From a virus: a stretch of DNA of 64,000 bases. This document shows, in pieces, positions 1 through 7,861 of this stretch (within the stretch, counting starts at the first letter, position 1; each line of letters begins with the position of its first letter). Below the pieces are notes generated by a model. That model was not told where the DNA came from, did no database searches, and was given only the letters and a program-made list of their open reading frames with translations. The DNA lies in IMG/VR virus record IMGVR_UViG_3300023174_000050, positions 62,001-126,000 of that record. The stretch is one strand, 5' to 3'. A program made the translations under genes and the position numbers.

Positions 1-21
1 TAACAACTATAAGGAGAATCT

Positions 22-648
22 ATGAGTTTTGAGTTTGAATTCACAGAAGAAAAATTAAAGAAATGCGTATCGAAAAATAAAAATATTCATGATCTATACG
101 AATCTTTGAATACTGTTTTACCTAAATACGATATAAACACCGTAGATAGAGTTGCGGCATTTCTTGCACAATGCGGACATGAATCTTTAGATTTTACTGT
201 CCTGCAAGAAAATTTAAATTATGGTGCCAAGGGCTTACTGGGACTATTTAAAAAATATTTCCCAAATGAGGCATTGGCAAAAGAATATGAGAGAAAACCT
301 GAAAAAATTGCAAATAAAATTTATGCAAACAGAATGGGGAATGGCCCCGAGTCGTCTGGCGATGGCTGGGCACACCGTGGGCGCGGGGCCATTCAACTTA
401 CAGGTAAATTGAATTACCAAGCATTTGCAAACTCGATAGGGTTAACTTTAGAAGATGCAATACAATATTGTGAAACTATGGATGGTGCTATAGAATCAGC
501 ATGTTGGTTTTGGAATAAAAATAAATTGAACGCAATTGCCGATAAAAATGATATTGTACTATTGACAAAAAAGATCAATGGTGGTACAATAGGTTTAGAA
601 GACCGTAAAAAACATTGGGAACATAATAAAGAAGTTCTCGCAAACTAA
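22..648 (+). CDS. Endolysin, GH19 chitinase-like muramidase
   Basis: Likely cleaves host peptidoglycan at lysis. The 208-aa protein has the GH19 layout: a first catalytic-region glutamate in 'AQCGHESLDF' (around residue 54), then 'NRMGNG', a Gly-rich 'HRGRGAIQLTG' segment (around residues 117-127) and 'GTIGLEDRKKHW' near the C-terminus. There is no signal peptide or membrane segment, so it would need a holin, which is not seen here. A clear AAGGAG at 11-16 sets the start. The stretch around 335-395 is locally much richer in G+C than its surroundings, which fits a conserved or transferred active-site segment. A lysis role is inferred from the family; chitinase activity on real chitin is unlikely. 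Confidence 0.85.
   Translation: MSFEFEFTEEKLKKCVSKNKNIHDLYESLNTVLPKYDINTVDRVAAFLAQCGHESLDFTVLQENLNYGAKGLLGLFKKYFPNEALAKEYERKPEKIANKIYANRMGNGPESSGDGWAHRGRGAIQLTGKLNYQAFANSIGLTLEDAIQYCETMDGAIESACWFWNKNKLNAIADKNDIVLLTKKINGGTIGLEDRKKHWEHNKEVLAN
562..590 (+). promoter_or_regulatory. Sigma-70-type promoter (early)
   Basis: TTGACA (562-567), 17 bp, then TACAAT (585-590) with an upstream TG (582-583, extended -10). It lies inside the 3' end of the endolysin gene, about 75 bp before the MazG-like gene at 664. The same architecture recurs five more times in the window, each ahead of early-type genes. Confidence 0.6.
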
Positions 649-663
649 AAGGAAACTTATATT

Positions 664-1014
664 ATGAGTATGGAAAGTGATGTTAAAACATTTCTCGACG
701 CTTGCGAACAAAAACCAAGCGTCGAGAATATTTTGCTTTATTATGATTTAATTAAGGAAGAATATAAAGAATTTTTAGACGCAGTCATTGCTGAAGATAA
801 TATAGAACAACTTGATGCGTGTATGGATATGATCTGGGTTATACTTGGTTATTGCCATATGAAAGGTTGGAATATTCATGGTGCATGGAATGAAGTTGCA
901 ACATCTAATCTTTGGAAAATTGATGCGAAGACAGGCAAGGTTATTCGACGCGAAGATGGTAAAATTTTAAAGCCAGAAGGTTGGACTCCTCCAGACTTAA
1001 CTAAATTTATATAA
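664..1014 (+). CDS. MazG-like nucleotide pyrophosphohydrolase
   Basis: Predicted to hydrolyse nucleoside triphosphates or a related phosphoribosyl substrate in the phage-infected cell. The 116-aa protein shows the all-alpha NTP-PPase metal motifs: 'EEYKEFLDA' (around residues 32-40) and 'DACMDMIWV' (around residues 51-59), giving the ExxE...D pattern. The C-terminal third, with 'AKTGKVIRREDGKILKPEGW', resembles phage phosphoribosyl-ATP pyrophosphohydrolase-like proteins. It ends in an ATAATG overlap with the next gene, so the two are translationally coupled. A second, shorter MazG-like protein lies at 51465. The substrate cannot be told from sequence. Confidence 0.75.
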   Translation: MSMESDVKTFLDACEQKPSVENILLYYDLIKEEYKEFLDAVIAEDNIEQLDACMDMIWVILGYCHMKGWNIHGAWNEVATSNLWKIDAKTGKVIRREDGKILKPEGWTPPDLTKFI

Positions 1015-1667
1015 TGTTTAATCATGTGGAATGTGTGTTGCCCGCACTAAGTCGAGTTACTTCGGATGACGGTACCCGAGTATATCAAACACCGACAGGC
1101 AAAAAATATCCCTCTGTAACAACAGTAACAGGGTTATTAAAAAAACAAGCAATAATGGAATGGAGAAAACGTGTTGGCGAAGCGGAAGCCAATAAAATCT
1201 CAAGTACGGCTGCACGCCGAGGAACTCGTATTCATACTTTATGCGAAACTCATCTAAACAATATTCCAGTAGAATGTTCAATGTTTGATCTAGATTTATG
1301 GAATTCCGTTAAACCGCATCTGTCAAAAATAAATAATATATACGCGCTGGAAAAAACTCTTTATTCTGACCATTTACAAGTTGCGGGTACTGTGGATTGT
1401 ATTGCAGAATATGAAGGTAAGATGTCTGTTATAGATTTTAAAACATCTAAAAAAATAAAAACTAGAGATGACATTCATGATTATTTTATGCAATGTTCAG
1501 CATATGCAGTCGCATTTGAAGAAATGACAAAAATTCCAGTACCTCAAATAGTTATTATAATAGCAGTAGATGAATCCGAACCTTTAATCTTTATAGAAAA
1601 AAGAAATGCATGGATAGAAGGATTTAAAGATTTAAGATTAGAATATAAGAAATGGAAGGGTATATAA
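1014..1667 (+). CDS. PD-(D/E)XK (RecB/Cas4-like) exonuclease
   Basis: A 217-aa nuclease of the RecB/Cas4-like PD-(D/E)XK group common in T4-like cyanophages. The catalytic core is visible as 'AGTVDCIAEY' (Asp) followed by 'MSVIDFKTSKK' (D-x-K), and then 'QCSAYAVAFEE', the Q-x3-Y motif of RecB-like nucleases. An upstream histidine in 'GTRIHTLCE' would also fit. It probably processes DNA ends in recombination or degrades host DNA. It overlaps the preceding stop by one base and ends in a TAATG overlap with the next gene, so it belongs to the same transcript. The family is clear; the exact role is inferred. Confidence 0.75.
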   Translation: MFNHVECVLPALSRVTSDDGTRVYQTPTGKKYPSVTTVTGLLKKQAIMEWRKRVGEAEANKISSTAARRGTRIHTLCETHLNNIPVECSMFDLDLWNSVKPHLSKINNIYALEKTLYSDHLQVAGTVDCIAEYEGKMSVIDFKTSKKIKTRDDIHDYFMQCSAYAVAFEEMTKIPVPQIVIIIAVDESEPLIFIEKRNAWIEGFKDLRLEYKKWKGI

Positions 1668-2263
1668 TGTCTTTTAGTACAGATTTATATGAGGTAGTCC
1701 GAGGTGTTGTTTCTCCAGAATTATGCGAGCATCTCGATATACAATTTGAATTAGTAAAAAAATTAATGTATTTACAGGGCGGGCAAAGCGAAGAAAATAA
1801 ATTTATGTTTGGTGACGCGCAAGTTACAAATAGTTTTGCATATTACTCAGCTTTATGTTTTGAATCATTGTCATTACAACTACAACCCCTAATGGAAGAG
1901 ATTACAGGCAAATCTTTATATCCAACATATACATATGCAAGGATTTATTATAATGGTGCAGTTATGACTGAGCATACCGATAGACCCAGTTGCGAATATT
2001 CTGCAACTATTAATATTTCTAATGATGAGGAACCATGGGATATCTGGTTTGATAATCTTAAAGGTAATAGATTTCCTATTAAGTTATATCCAGGGGATCT
2101 CATTGTATATAAAGGCGATATATTACCCCATTGGAGAGATGCTTACGAAGGCCAACGACAAACGCAGGCTTTTTTACACTATGTAGATAAAAAAGGTAAA
2201 CATAGAGATTATAAATGGGATCATAGACAATATATAGGATTGCCAGCTAACACAAAAAGGTGA
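1667..2263 (+). CDS. 2OG-Fe(II) oxygenase
   Basis: A 198-aa protein with the double-stranded beta-helix iron triad: His103-x-Asp105 in 'TEHTDRPSCEYSATINI' and a distal His155 in 'ILPHWRDAYEG', followed by Arg164 that would bind 2-oxoglutarate. 'YPGDLIVYKGD' between them is the usual strand before the distal histidine. Start chosen at 1667 because GGAAGGG (1654-1660) is correctly spaced and the ATG overlaps the upstream stop; an in-frame ATG at 1652 would place the start on the SD itself. T4-like marine phages often carry several such oxygenases of unknown substrate. It sits next to the heme oxygenase gene, but a link to bilin chemistry is only a guess. Confidence 0.75.
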   Translation: MSFSTDLYEVVRGVVSPELCEHLDIQFELVKKLMYLQGGQSEENKFMFGDAQVTNSFAYYSALCFESLSLQLQPLMEEITGKSLYPTYTYARIYYNGAVMTEHTDRPSCEYSATINISNDEEPWDIWFDNLKGNRFPIKLYPGDLIVYKGDILPHWRDAYEGQRQTQAFLHYVDKKGKHRDYKWDHRQYIGLPANTKR

Positions 2264-2267
2264 TAAC

Positions 2268-2801
2268 ATGAGTACATTAAAAGAATTAACTGCAGAAAAA
2301 CATACAGAAGCAGAAACACAACCTTTTCTAAAATCTATTTTTGAAGGCAATGTCGATAAAGATAAGTATACCTCATATCTTTATCAATTACTTTATGTAT
2401 ATCAAGTATTAGAATTTTATGGCGACAATCATAAATTATTTGCAGGTATAGAAGATATAAAACGATCAAAACAAATGGAATTAGATTGGATATCTTTGAA
2501 AGGCGAAAAGGGCGAACCTGAACATATATTTCATTCTACTCAAAAGTATGTTAATTATATACATAGCATAAAAGATGATAAAAATAAACTAATGGCCCAT
2601 ATCTATGTTAGACATATGGGGGATTTATTTGGGGGACAAATGCTAGCGAAATTGTTACCTGGACCAAATAATATGTTTAAGTTTAATGATATTCCTAAAT
2701 TAGTAAAAGGTGTAAGAGAAAAGATTGATGTATCTCTTGCAGAAGAAGCTAACATAGCATTTGGTCATAATATTAATATGATAAAGGATTTTAATGATTG
2801 A
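2268..2801 (+). CDS. ho: Heme oxygenase (biliverdin-forming)
   Basis: Opens heme to biliverdin, CO and iron, using reduced ferredoxin as electron donor in this family. At 177 aa it is shorter than cyanobacterial HO1 (about 240 aa). The proximal heme ligand is His12 in 'LTAEKHTEAE', and the distal helix is 'VRHMGDLFGGQMLAK' (around residues 114-128), matching the GDLSGG-type helix of HO enzymes. A GGTG SD lies six bases before the ATG. Its 3' end overlaps the bilin reductase gene by eight bases, so the product biliverdin would be handed to a co-translated partner. No membrane anchor is seen. An auxiliary metabolic gene of the phage. Confidence 0.85.
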   Translation: MSTLKELTAEKHTEAETQPFLKSIFEGNVDKDKYTSYLYQLLYVYQVLEFYGDNHKLFAGIEDIKRSKQMELDWISLKGEKGEPEHIFHSTQKYVNYIHSIKDDKNKLMAHIYVRHMGDLFGGQMLAKLLPGPNNMFKFNDIPKLVKGVREKIDVSLAEEANIAFGHNINMIKDFND

Positions 2802-3465
2802 CGTATTTCCTCAGGCAAATAAACTTGCACAAAGTATAATTGATAAATTTGGACTTTATAAAGTAGAACAAATCGATCCAAGGTATACGCATAACGATGT
2901 AGACTTTACTTGGGATAATTATATTTGGTCAGATAAAAAATTCCGAAGAGCTCACATAGAAATAGTGGATGCATCTGAGACAAAAAAGATGTGGGTTATG
3001 CATATGTGTATTTTCCCTCACTATAATTGCCCAGATCCTATATTTGGGTTTGATATAGTATGCGGCAAAAACAAAATTACTGGGGCATTCCACGATTTTT
3101 CTAAAGTCGGAGATTCTCAAATGTATACATGGTATAATAGAAAAATGGAAACATTGAAGTGGTCCAAAGGCAGAGAATTGCCAGATTGGGCAAAAAGAAT
3201 CTTTAGTCCGCAGATGTTAGCTGCTGGCAATATTCAAACACAAGAAGAATTTGATCAACTTAAGAATACGGTTATTGACAATCTTAACTATTACCTATAT
3301 AATGTAGGAGTACCTTATGCCTCAGCCGACTATTCGGAACAGCATGATTACTATTGTAGGAATCAAAAATTGAATCCCCATACCCCGGCAATGATGGTTA
3401 ACTTTGGAGTAGAAAAACAAACATTTATGGACTTTATGGATGATGTGTTGTTTCAGGAAAAATGA
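2794..3465 (+). CDS. pcyX: Ferredoxin-dependent bilin reductase, PcyX-like
   Basis: Reduces biliverdin to a phycobilin with electrons from ferredoxin. The 223-aa protein aligns by eye with PcyA: 'RRAHIEIV' (Glu56, like PcyA Glu76), 'WVMHMCIFP' (His70, like PcyA His88), 'PIFGFDIVCG' (Asp87, like PcyA Asp105), then 'RELPDWAKRIFS' and a C-terminal 'HDYYCRNQ'. These are the proton-donor residues of the PcyA group. PcyX, known from uncultured marine phages, has this His/Asp pair and was reported to give phycoerythrobilin. The start has AAAGGA (2783-2788) and overlaps the heme oxygenase stop. Calling it PcyX rather than PcyA rests on the phage context and the phage heme oxygenase partner. Confidence 0.8.
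   Translation: MIDVFPQANKLAQSIIDKFGLYKVEQIDPRYTHNDVDFTWDNYIWSDKKFRRAHIEIVDASETKKMWVMHMCIFPHYNCPDPIFGFDIVCGKNKITGAFHDFSKVGDSQMYTWYNRKMETLKWSKGRELPDWAKRIFSPQMLAAGNIQTQEEFDQLKNTVIDNLNYYLYNVGVPYASADYSEQHDYYCRNQKLNPHTPAMMVNFGVEKQTFMDFMDDVLFQEK
3275..3303 (+). promoter_or_regulatory. Consensus sigma-70 promoter before gp33/gp59
   Basis: A full match: TTGACA (3275-3280), 17 bp, TATAAT (3298-3303). It lies in the 3' part of the bilin reductase gene, about 160 bp before gp33, and could start a transcript for gp33, gp59 and the small genes after it. Confidence 0.65.
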
Positions 3466-3728
3466 ACGAAGAATTAGAATACATATTAACAGATAGTTTG
3501 ATTATAACTAAAAAATTTAGATCTCCCAATGAATTTTCCTTATATATTGAGGAACGAGTTATGCGAGAAAGTATTGGATATATGGATGCAATTATACAAT
3601 ATTGCGGAGAGGTCGATATAGATGTGGAATCCATATCTAAATTAATTAATCAGTCTTTAAAAGACAAAGTACAAATAGAAGCAGAAGACGGTAACTATTT
3701 TAAAAAGAGAGGGAAATTACCCCTGTGA
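3462..3728 (+). CDS. gp33: Late transcription co-activator gp33
   Basis: An 88-aa protein matching the marine T4-like gp33 family, which bridges host RNA polymerase and the sliding clamp at late promoters together with gp55 (also in this window, 50792-51421). Visible family features are 'SPNEFSLYIEERV' near residues 21-33, a helical 'YMDAIIQYCGEVDIDVESI' and the 'LKDKVQIEAEDGNYF' stretch, ending in 'KRGKLPL'. It overlaps the bilin reductase stop by four bases (ATGA) and overlaps the start region of gp59. T4 gp33 is 112 aa, so this is a compact form. The call rests on pattern and position between AMGs and gp59. Confidence 0.75.
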   Translation: MNEELEYILTDSLIITKKFRSPNEFSLYIEERVMRESIGYMDAIIQYCGEVDIDVESISKLINQSLKDKVQIEAEDGNYFKKRGKLPL

Positions 3729-3730
3729 TT

Positions 3731-4354
3731 ATGACCGAATACTCAGTGTATAAAATGTACCTAGCATTGAAACTACATTTTACTACCGAAAATTATGATG
3801 TTATAGCTCAACGAGGAAAAGTTAGAGCAAGCAAACAGGCATTTGCCAAACGTAAAGATTTATTCTCAATTAAAAAAGTAGCCAAAACATACTCAGATGA
3901 AGAGGTAGCGAATTTCCTAGTTGCTAATTTTACATCAGGAGATCGTTGGGGTGGCCTATTTGATTCTGAAGCAAGCGAAAGATATGCAGAGTGGAAAAAA
4001 CGCATAGAAAGTTTGACTTATATTTTTACTAATGATTTGAATAATCTAGTTGAAGATTTAGAACAAGATAACAAAATTTTTGAAGATGCTTTTAAAATCA
4101 CAAAAGCACAACACCCATATATAATTAAAGCATTTCTTAGAAAAACGATAACACTGGAAACTTTAGTTATTCTGGAAAAGATAAATCCTTTTTTAGAAAA
4201 ATTTGATCAAGAACTTAATAATGACATTATGTGGCCAGATATATCAAGACTGATGAGAAAATATAAACCGTTTTTACAGTTTGATAAGGAAAAGTATAAT
4301 GCAATACTTAGACGAAGAGTTGGACATGACAAATCAAAAGATACAAAATCTTGA
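3731..4354 (+). CDS. gp59: Helicase loader gp59
   Basis: Loads the gp41 replicative helicase onto gp32-coated forked DNA. The protein has the family start 'YSVYKMYLALKLHFTTENYD', then 'KVRASKQAFAKRKDLF', 'FLVANFTSGDRWGGLF' and 'RIESLTYIFTND', all typical of marine T4-like gp59. Its length of about 207 aa is close to T4 gp59 (217 aa). ATG 3731 is taken as the start; a GTG two codons upstream (3725), overlapping the gp33 stop, is the alternative. The gene sits between gp33 and gp32, as expected for replication and recombination partners, and its 3' end overlaps the next small gene. Confidence 0.85.
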   Translation: MTEYSVYKMYLALKLHFTTENYDVIAQRGKVRASKQAFAKRKDLFSIKKVAKTYSDEEVANFLVANFTSGDRWGGLFDSEASERYAEWKKRIESLTYIFTNDLNNLVEDLEQDNKIFEDAFKITKAQHPYIIKAFLRKTITLETLVILEKINPFLEKFDQELNNDIMWPDISRLMRKYKPFLQFDKEKYNAILRRRVGHDKSKDTKS

Positions 4355-4511
4355 AAAAGAGATTGCGTATACTAGAGAATTATTAGGGCAAACAATAGAA
4401 TCATTAAAGGAAACTCAAAGGTACCTTATGAAGCTAGCATATAATCAAGCGGATGTTACGAAAAAGGTCTCTCATTGGCCGTTTATTGTAGTATCTGAAA
4501 AAGACGAATAA
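4299..4511 (+). CDS. Small coiled-coil protein, unknown function
   Basis: I do not recognise this protein of about 70 aa. From the ATG at 4299 it begins 'MQYLDEELDMTNQKIQNLEK' and its first 50 residues are strongly heptad-like (coiled coil), followed by a 'VSHWPFIVVSEKDE' tail. AAGG (4287-4290) is about eight bases upstream. It overlaps the end of gp59 by 56 bases in another frame. An internal ATG at 4326 is a weaker alternative start. Its place between gp59 and gp32 suggests a role in replication or its control, but nothing in the sequence proves that. Confidence 0.55.
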   Translation: MQYLDEELDMTNQKIQNLEKEIAYTRELLGQTIESLKETQRYLMKLAYNQADVTKKVSHWPFIVVSEKDE

Positions 4512-4535
4512 TATAGGAGTTTATTAAAATTTAAA

Positions 4536-4721
4536 ATGAGTAATAAGAAAAGAAACGATGACTTTGATAGAGAAAAAAAGTTTCGGGCAATTAAGAAGAA
4601 AAATGCTGTTGACAAGCATCGAAATCTTATATATAATATAGCATCATCTAAAAAAACAGATGATGACAATGGCGAGTTAGATTATGATTATGCGACAGTA
4701 CTCAAAATCAAACGACGTTAA
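4536..4721 (+). CDS. Small basic protein, unknown function
   Basis: A 61-aa Lys/Arg-rich protein ('MSNKKRNDDFDREKKFRAIK' at the start, 'TVLKIKRR' at the end) with an acidic patch 'DDDNGELDYDY' in between. No known domain is seen. An AGGAG at 4514-4518 is rather far (17 bases) from the ATG, so the translation signal is weak. It lies alone between the coiled-coil gene and gp32 and contains the consensus promoter for gp32 within its coding sequence. The charge pattern would fit a nucleic-acid binding peptide, which is only a guess. Confidence 0.45.
   Translation: MSNKKRNDDFDREKKFRAIKKKNAVDKHRNLIYNIASSKKTDDDNGELDYDYATVLKIKRR
4609..4637 (+). promoter_or_regulatory. Consensus sigma-70 promoter before gp32
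   Basis: TTGACA (4609-4614), 17 bp, TATAAT (4632-4637), an exact match in both boxes. It lies 128 bp before the gp32 start, inside the small basic gene, and would give gp32 its own strong early transcript ending at the terminator at 5724. Confidence 0.7.
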
Positions 4722-4764
4722 TACAAACATACTTTTTATACACCGCTAATACGAAAGGCACATT

Positions 4765-5703
4765 ATGGCATTCACATCACTATCAGATCTTAGAAAATCC
4801 CGCGGAGGATTTGACTCTTTAATGAAAGAGGTCGAAAAGATCGCAAATCCCCAAGCAGAATCTCGAGGCGCTGATGATCGCTTCTGGTCTCCAGAAGTAG
4901 ATAAAGCAGGCAACGGTTATGCTGTTATTCGATTTTTACCTGCACCTAAAGGCGAAGACTTGCCTTGGGTTAGAGTTTGGAATCATGGATTTCAAGGTCC
5001 AGGCGGTAAATGGTACATCGAAAATTCTTTAACTTCTATAGGTAAAGCAGATCCAGTTTCTGAACACAACACAGAACTATGGAACTCTGGCTCGGAAGCA
5101 AATAAGGAAATTGCTCGTAAACAAAAGCGCAAGCTAAGTTATACAACTAATATTTTAATTGTTAAAGACCCAGCTCATCCAGAGAATGAAGGTAAAGTAT
5201 TTCTTTATAAATTTGGTAAGAAGATCTTCGATAAAATTAAAGACATGGCTGAGCCACAATTCCAAGATGAAAAACCAATTAATGTGTTTGATTTTTGGGA
5301 AGGCGCAAACTTCAAGCTAAAGATTCGTCAGGTTGAAGGTTATCGTAATTATGACAAATCTGAATTTGAGGCTGCTAGCTCCATTTCAGAAAAAGATGAA
5401 GATATTGAAGCTATCTGGAGCAAGCAACATTCTTTGACACAGTTCTTGGATGAGAAACATTTTAAATCTTATGACGAATTGAAGAAAAAATTCGAAATGG
5501 TTATGGGTTTAAGTGGCAATTCTGTACCAGGTAAGCGCGCGGAAGAAATTGATCTAGATAATCAATTACCTACATTAAAAGCAGTTAATTCTACGCCTAT
5601 GCCAAATACAGAAAAGGCGCCTGTTAAAGCGCCAGCTAAAGAAGTAGATTTTGATGATGACGATGAGTCTTTATCCTACTTTGCCAAATTAGCTGAAGAT
5701 TAA
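4765..5703 (+). CDS. gp32: Single-stranded DNA-binding protein gp32
   Basis: Coats ssDNA in replication, recombination and repair. The 312-aa protein shows the gp32 order: a basic N-terminal cooperativity segment ('SLSDLRKSRGGFDSLMKEV'), the OB-fold core ('YAVIRFLPAPKGEDLPWVRV', 'LIVKDPAHPENEGKVFLYKF', 'FWEGANFKLKIRQVEGYRNY'), and an acidic C-terminal tail ('VDFDDDDESLSYFAKLAED') that in T4 binds partner proteins. There is no cysteine anywhere in the protein, so the zinc site of T4 gp32 is absent, as in other marine T4-like gp32 proteins. It is the last gene before a strong terminator and has its own promoter at 4609. Confidence 0.95.
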   Translation: MAFTSLSDLRKSRGGFDSLMKEVEKIANPQAESRGADDRFWSPEVDKAGNGYAVIRFLPAPKGEDLPWVRVWNHGFQGPGGKWYIENSLTSIGKADPVSEHNTELWNSGSEANKEIARKQKRKLSYTTNILIVKDPAHPENEGKVFLYKFGKKIFDKIKDMAEPQFQDEKPINVFDFWEGANFKLKIRQVEGYRNYDKSEFEAASSISEKDEDIEAIWSKQHSLTQFLDEKHFKSYDELKKKFEMVMGLSGNSVPGKRAEEIDLDNQLPTLKAVNSTPMPNTEKAPVKAPAKEVDFDDDDESLSYFAKLAED

Positions 5704-5723
5704 AAATCTTTAGCTCAATTAGA

Positions 5724-5746
5724 CCCCGCCTAGTGCGGGGTTTTTT
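5724..5746 (+). terminator. Rho-independent terminator after gp32
   Basis: CCCCGC (5724-5729), a five-base loop, GCGGGG (5735-5740), then six T. It ends the gp32 transcript and separates it from the convergent tail operon that stops at 5751. On the minus strand the same stem is followed by TCTAATT, so it may also weakly stop that operon. Confidence 0.9.
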
Positions 5747-5750
5747 AATG

Positions 5751-7661
5751 TTATGCAAATATCCTACCGTTATATCTAAAGAAATCATTTATAGCAGTAT
5801 TGGTATTAACAGGCGAACCTGATACAAAAGACATTCCCGAACCAGACCCGGAACTTGCCACAGTAGTATTATTATTTACTATAATCGGTGCAGCTGAAAT
5901 AGCAGTATTTTCTGTTAAAGCAGCATTTTCATTATCAGCAGTTTTTAGAATAGATGCCATTGGCATTGTATTTAAATTTTGAGAAACTTTTTCAGATTTT
6001 GGTTTTATATTTTCTGATTTTGATTCTTCTTTTTTATTTAAATTATAGTTTGGATTTCTTTTAATAAAATCTTGATTTTTTTCCAACCAATCTAATATTT
6101 TACTATTTTTAGATTCTCCTAAATAATTAGGGTCCTTAATATTAATGTCCTTATAACGTTGTTCTGCCCAGTCAGTTATTTCTTTTGGTAGTTTTTCTGC
6201 TCTTTGTACTCTTTGTACTCTTTTATACTCTTCTTCTTCGCCTGCAGCTGCCCCACCTCGACCTCCGCGCGGTTTTTGATTATCTAATTTTTCTTTATTT
6301 GGGACTTCTGTATTAATAGGTTTTCCGGAATTATTCAACGCATCAAGTTTAGTTGTCATTTCTTTTTCGAAAGACACAGAAGATTGTCCTTTTTTATTCA
6401 AGTAATCTAGATATACTGCTTCTACATTCTTTTGCACATTAGGTGTTAATACATTGCCCTTATCATCAGCAAGCGAACCATCGGCTTGTTTTTTATAATC
6501 TTTTCCGTTATAAGGAACAACCTCACCCTCAGGAACTTCTGCATATTTTTGTTTATTAGTTTCTAATCTACCTTCCGCTTGTCTACTGCCCTTTTGTTTT
6601 GCTGCTGCTTCTTTTTCAGCTTTTTCTTTTTTACGCATTCTATCTAAATCTTCTGGATCATCCATTGTAGACAATAATACAGGGGCAGCTAGTAATCCCA
6701 ATGAAGCACCTAATACTCTAGATGCAGCACCCGCTAAAGGTAAAGCGCCCGCCGCAGGAGCTGTACTTGATGGTACACGTTTTGGTGTTGGTTGATTTTT
6801 ATTGCCAGGGAGTTGTACTGGCGAAGTTCCAGGTACTCCTACGGGCATACGAGAATTTGCTTGATTATTATTTAATATTTCTGATAAAGTTTCAACCGCA
6901 TATTCTATATTATCTGTAAATGTTTTTCCTAATTTATCTAGCGGAGGGATTAATCTAGAACTTACTTCTAACCCAATAGATTTTGAGAATTTTACTATAT
7001 CCAAAGGCTCATTATTGTTAACTGTCTTTGTATTTAAAGGAGTTCTTTTATTTGGATTCTCAGAAGCAGGTTTTTCATTTGTTTTAACATCATTATCAGA
7101 ATCATTTGATGTTTTAATTATATTAATATCATCTTGTATTAAAGAAACACTAGTTAATGTTTTATCAGATAATGTTTTTAGGGATTTAAGATTTTCTGTT
7201 AGTTGTTCCTGATACTTATTTGTAACAACCATAGACTCCAGTATATTTTTTATTATATCCCTGTCATCGGTATTTTTAGATTTTTTATCTTTAGCTTTAT
7301 CATTCTTTGTATCGACCGGTTTAGTCGCTTCAGACATTTTTACTGTGTTTGGTTTTTCATTGCTTGTTTGGCTTGCAAAATATTCTCGAATATCACCCAT
7401 CGCTTTGCCAAATACTTCTGCGGAGTAATCTTTAAATTTTTCCAGATAATCATCAGAACTTTTTTTATTCCGTTCGACTCTAGGACTTGGAGTTTGTTTT
7501 TTACTTACCTTCTCATCATTTCTTCGTTGTCTGGTTATTTGATTGGTTAGACTCTGTAAAACTTTAGTTTGATATGATAACGTTTCGCCCTGTTGGTGCA
7601 AGGTTTCGAGTATCAGTCTTTCACTAGCTGACATAGCTTGAGGATTTGTCGGTAAGCTCAT
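5751..7661 (-). CDS. Virion structural protein, tape-measure candidate
   Basis: A 636-aa protein last in the baseplate-hub operon, after gp26 and the gp51-like frame. The first 50 residues are helical ('ERLILETLHQQGETLSYQTK' region), then Lys/Asp/Ser-rich low-complexity sequence, a coiled-coil-like stretch ('LKSLKTLSDKTLTSVSLIQDD'), a hydrophobic Ala/Leu-rich segment near residues 295-330 ('ASRVLGASLGLLAAPVLLS'), and a Gly/Ser-rich C-terminus. Size (T4 gp29 is 590 aa), position and the hydrophobic helix fit a tape measure, but no direct similarity to gp29 can be claimed. The start overlaps the upstream frame's stop (ATGA), so translation is probably coupled. Confidence 0.5.
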   Translation of the reverse strand: MSLPTNPQAMSASERLILETLHQQGETLSYQTKVLQSLTNQITRQRRNDEKVSKKQTPSPRVERNKKSSDDYLEKFKDYSAEVFGKAMGDIREYFASQTSNEKPNTVKMSEATKPVDTKNDKAKDKKSKNTDDRDIIKNILESMVVTNKYQEQLTENLKSLKTLSDKTLTSVSLIQDDINIIKTSNDSDNDVKTNEKPASENPNKRTPLNTKTVNNNEPLDIVKFSKSIGLEVSSRLIPPLDKLGKTFTDNIEYAVETLSEILNNNQANSRMPVGVPGTSPVQLPGNKNQPTPKRVPSSTAPAAGALPLAGAASRVLGASLGLLAAPVLLSTMDDPEDLDRMRKKEKAEKEAAAKQKGSRQAEGRLETNKQKYAEVPEGEVVPYNGKDYKKQADGSLADDKGNVLTPNVQKNVEAVYLDYLNKKGQSSVSFEKEMTTKLDALNNSGKPINTEVPNKEKLDNQKPRGGRGGAAAGEEEEYKRVQRVQRAEKLPKEITDWAEQRYKDINIKDPNYLGESKNSKILDWLEKNQDFIKRNPNYNLNKKEESKSENIKPKSEKVSQNLNTMPMASILKTADNENAALTENTAISAAPIIVNNNTTVASSGSGSGMSFVSGSPVNTNTAINDFFRYNGRIFA

Positions 7662-7861
7662 TCCTGGTTATTCCTTATTTGTCTTTGTTTCTTTCTTTCA
7701 TTTTCTTCATTTATATGATTAATAAGCATTGCCACATAAACATCTCTTTCCCATGGAATCATATTTTCTATTTCTGATAAAGAATAATTATGATTTTTTA
7801 CTAATGAAAAATTTAATTTAAAAAAATTATGAAGCCCCTCATGGGAAAGGGTTATACGAAA
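7658..7861 (-). CDS. gp51-like frame, likely -1 frameshift extension of gp26
   Basis: An open frame running from the gp26 stop region to TGA at 7658-7660. It has no ATG, GTG or TTG before residue Met at 7760-7762, yet the part before that Met is protein-like: 'LSHEGLHNFFKLNFSLVKNH' and then 'YSLSEIENMIPWERDVYVAM'. 'MIPWERDVYVAMLINHI' matches the short conserved protein after gp26 in marine T4-like phages, in the position of T4 gene 51. The frame is -1 relative to gp26, and a slippery A_AAT_TTT heptamer lies at the junction, so the likely product is a gp26 fusion with a tail of about 67 residues. A separate protein from a non-ATG start is the alternative. Confidence 0.6.
   Translation of the reverse strand, partial: FRITLSHEGLHNFFKLNFSLVKNHNYSLSEIENMIPWERDVYVAMLINHINEENERKKQRQIRNNQE

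Noticed and set aside
1057-1281. Minus-strand frame opposite the RecB-like nuclease
   Set aside because: Leu-rich antisense shadow; the sense protein has clear catalytic motifs.
7203-7550. 115-codon plus-strand frame opposite the tape-measure candidate
   Set aside because: Phe/Ile-rich antisense shadow of a Lys/Asp/Asn-rich gene, without SD.
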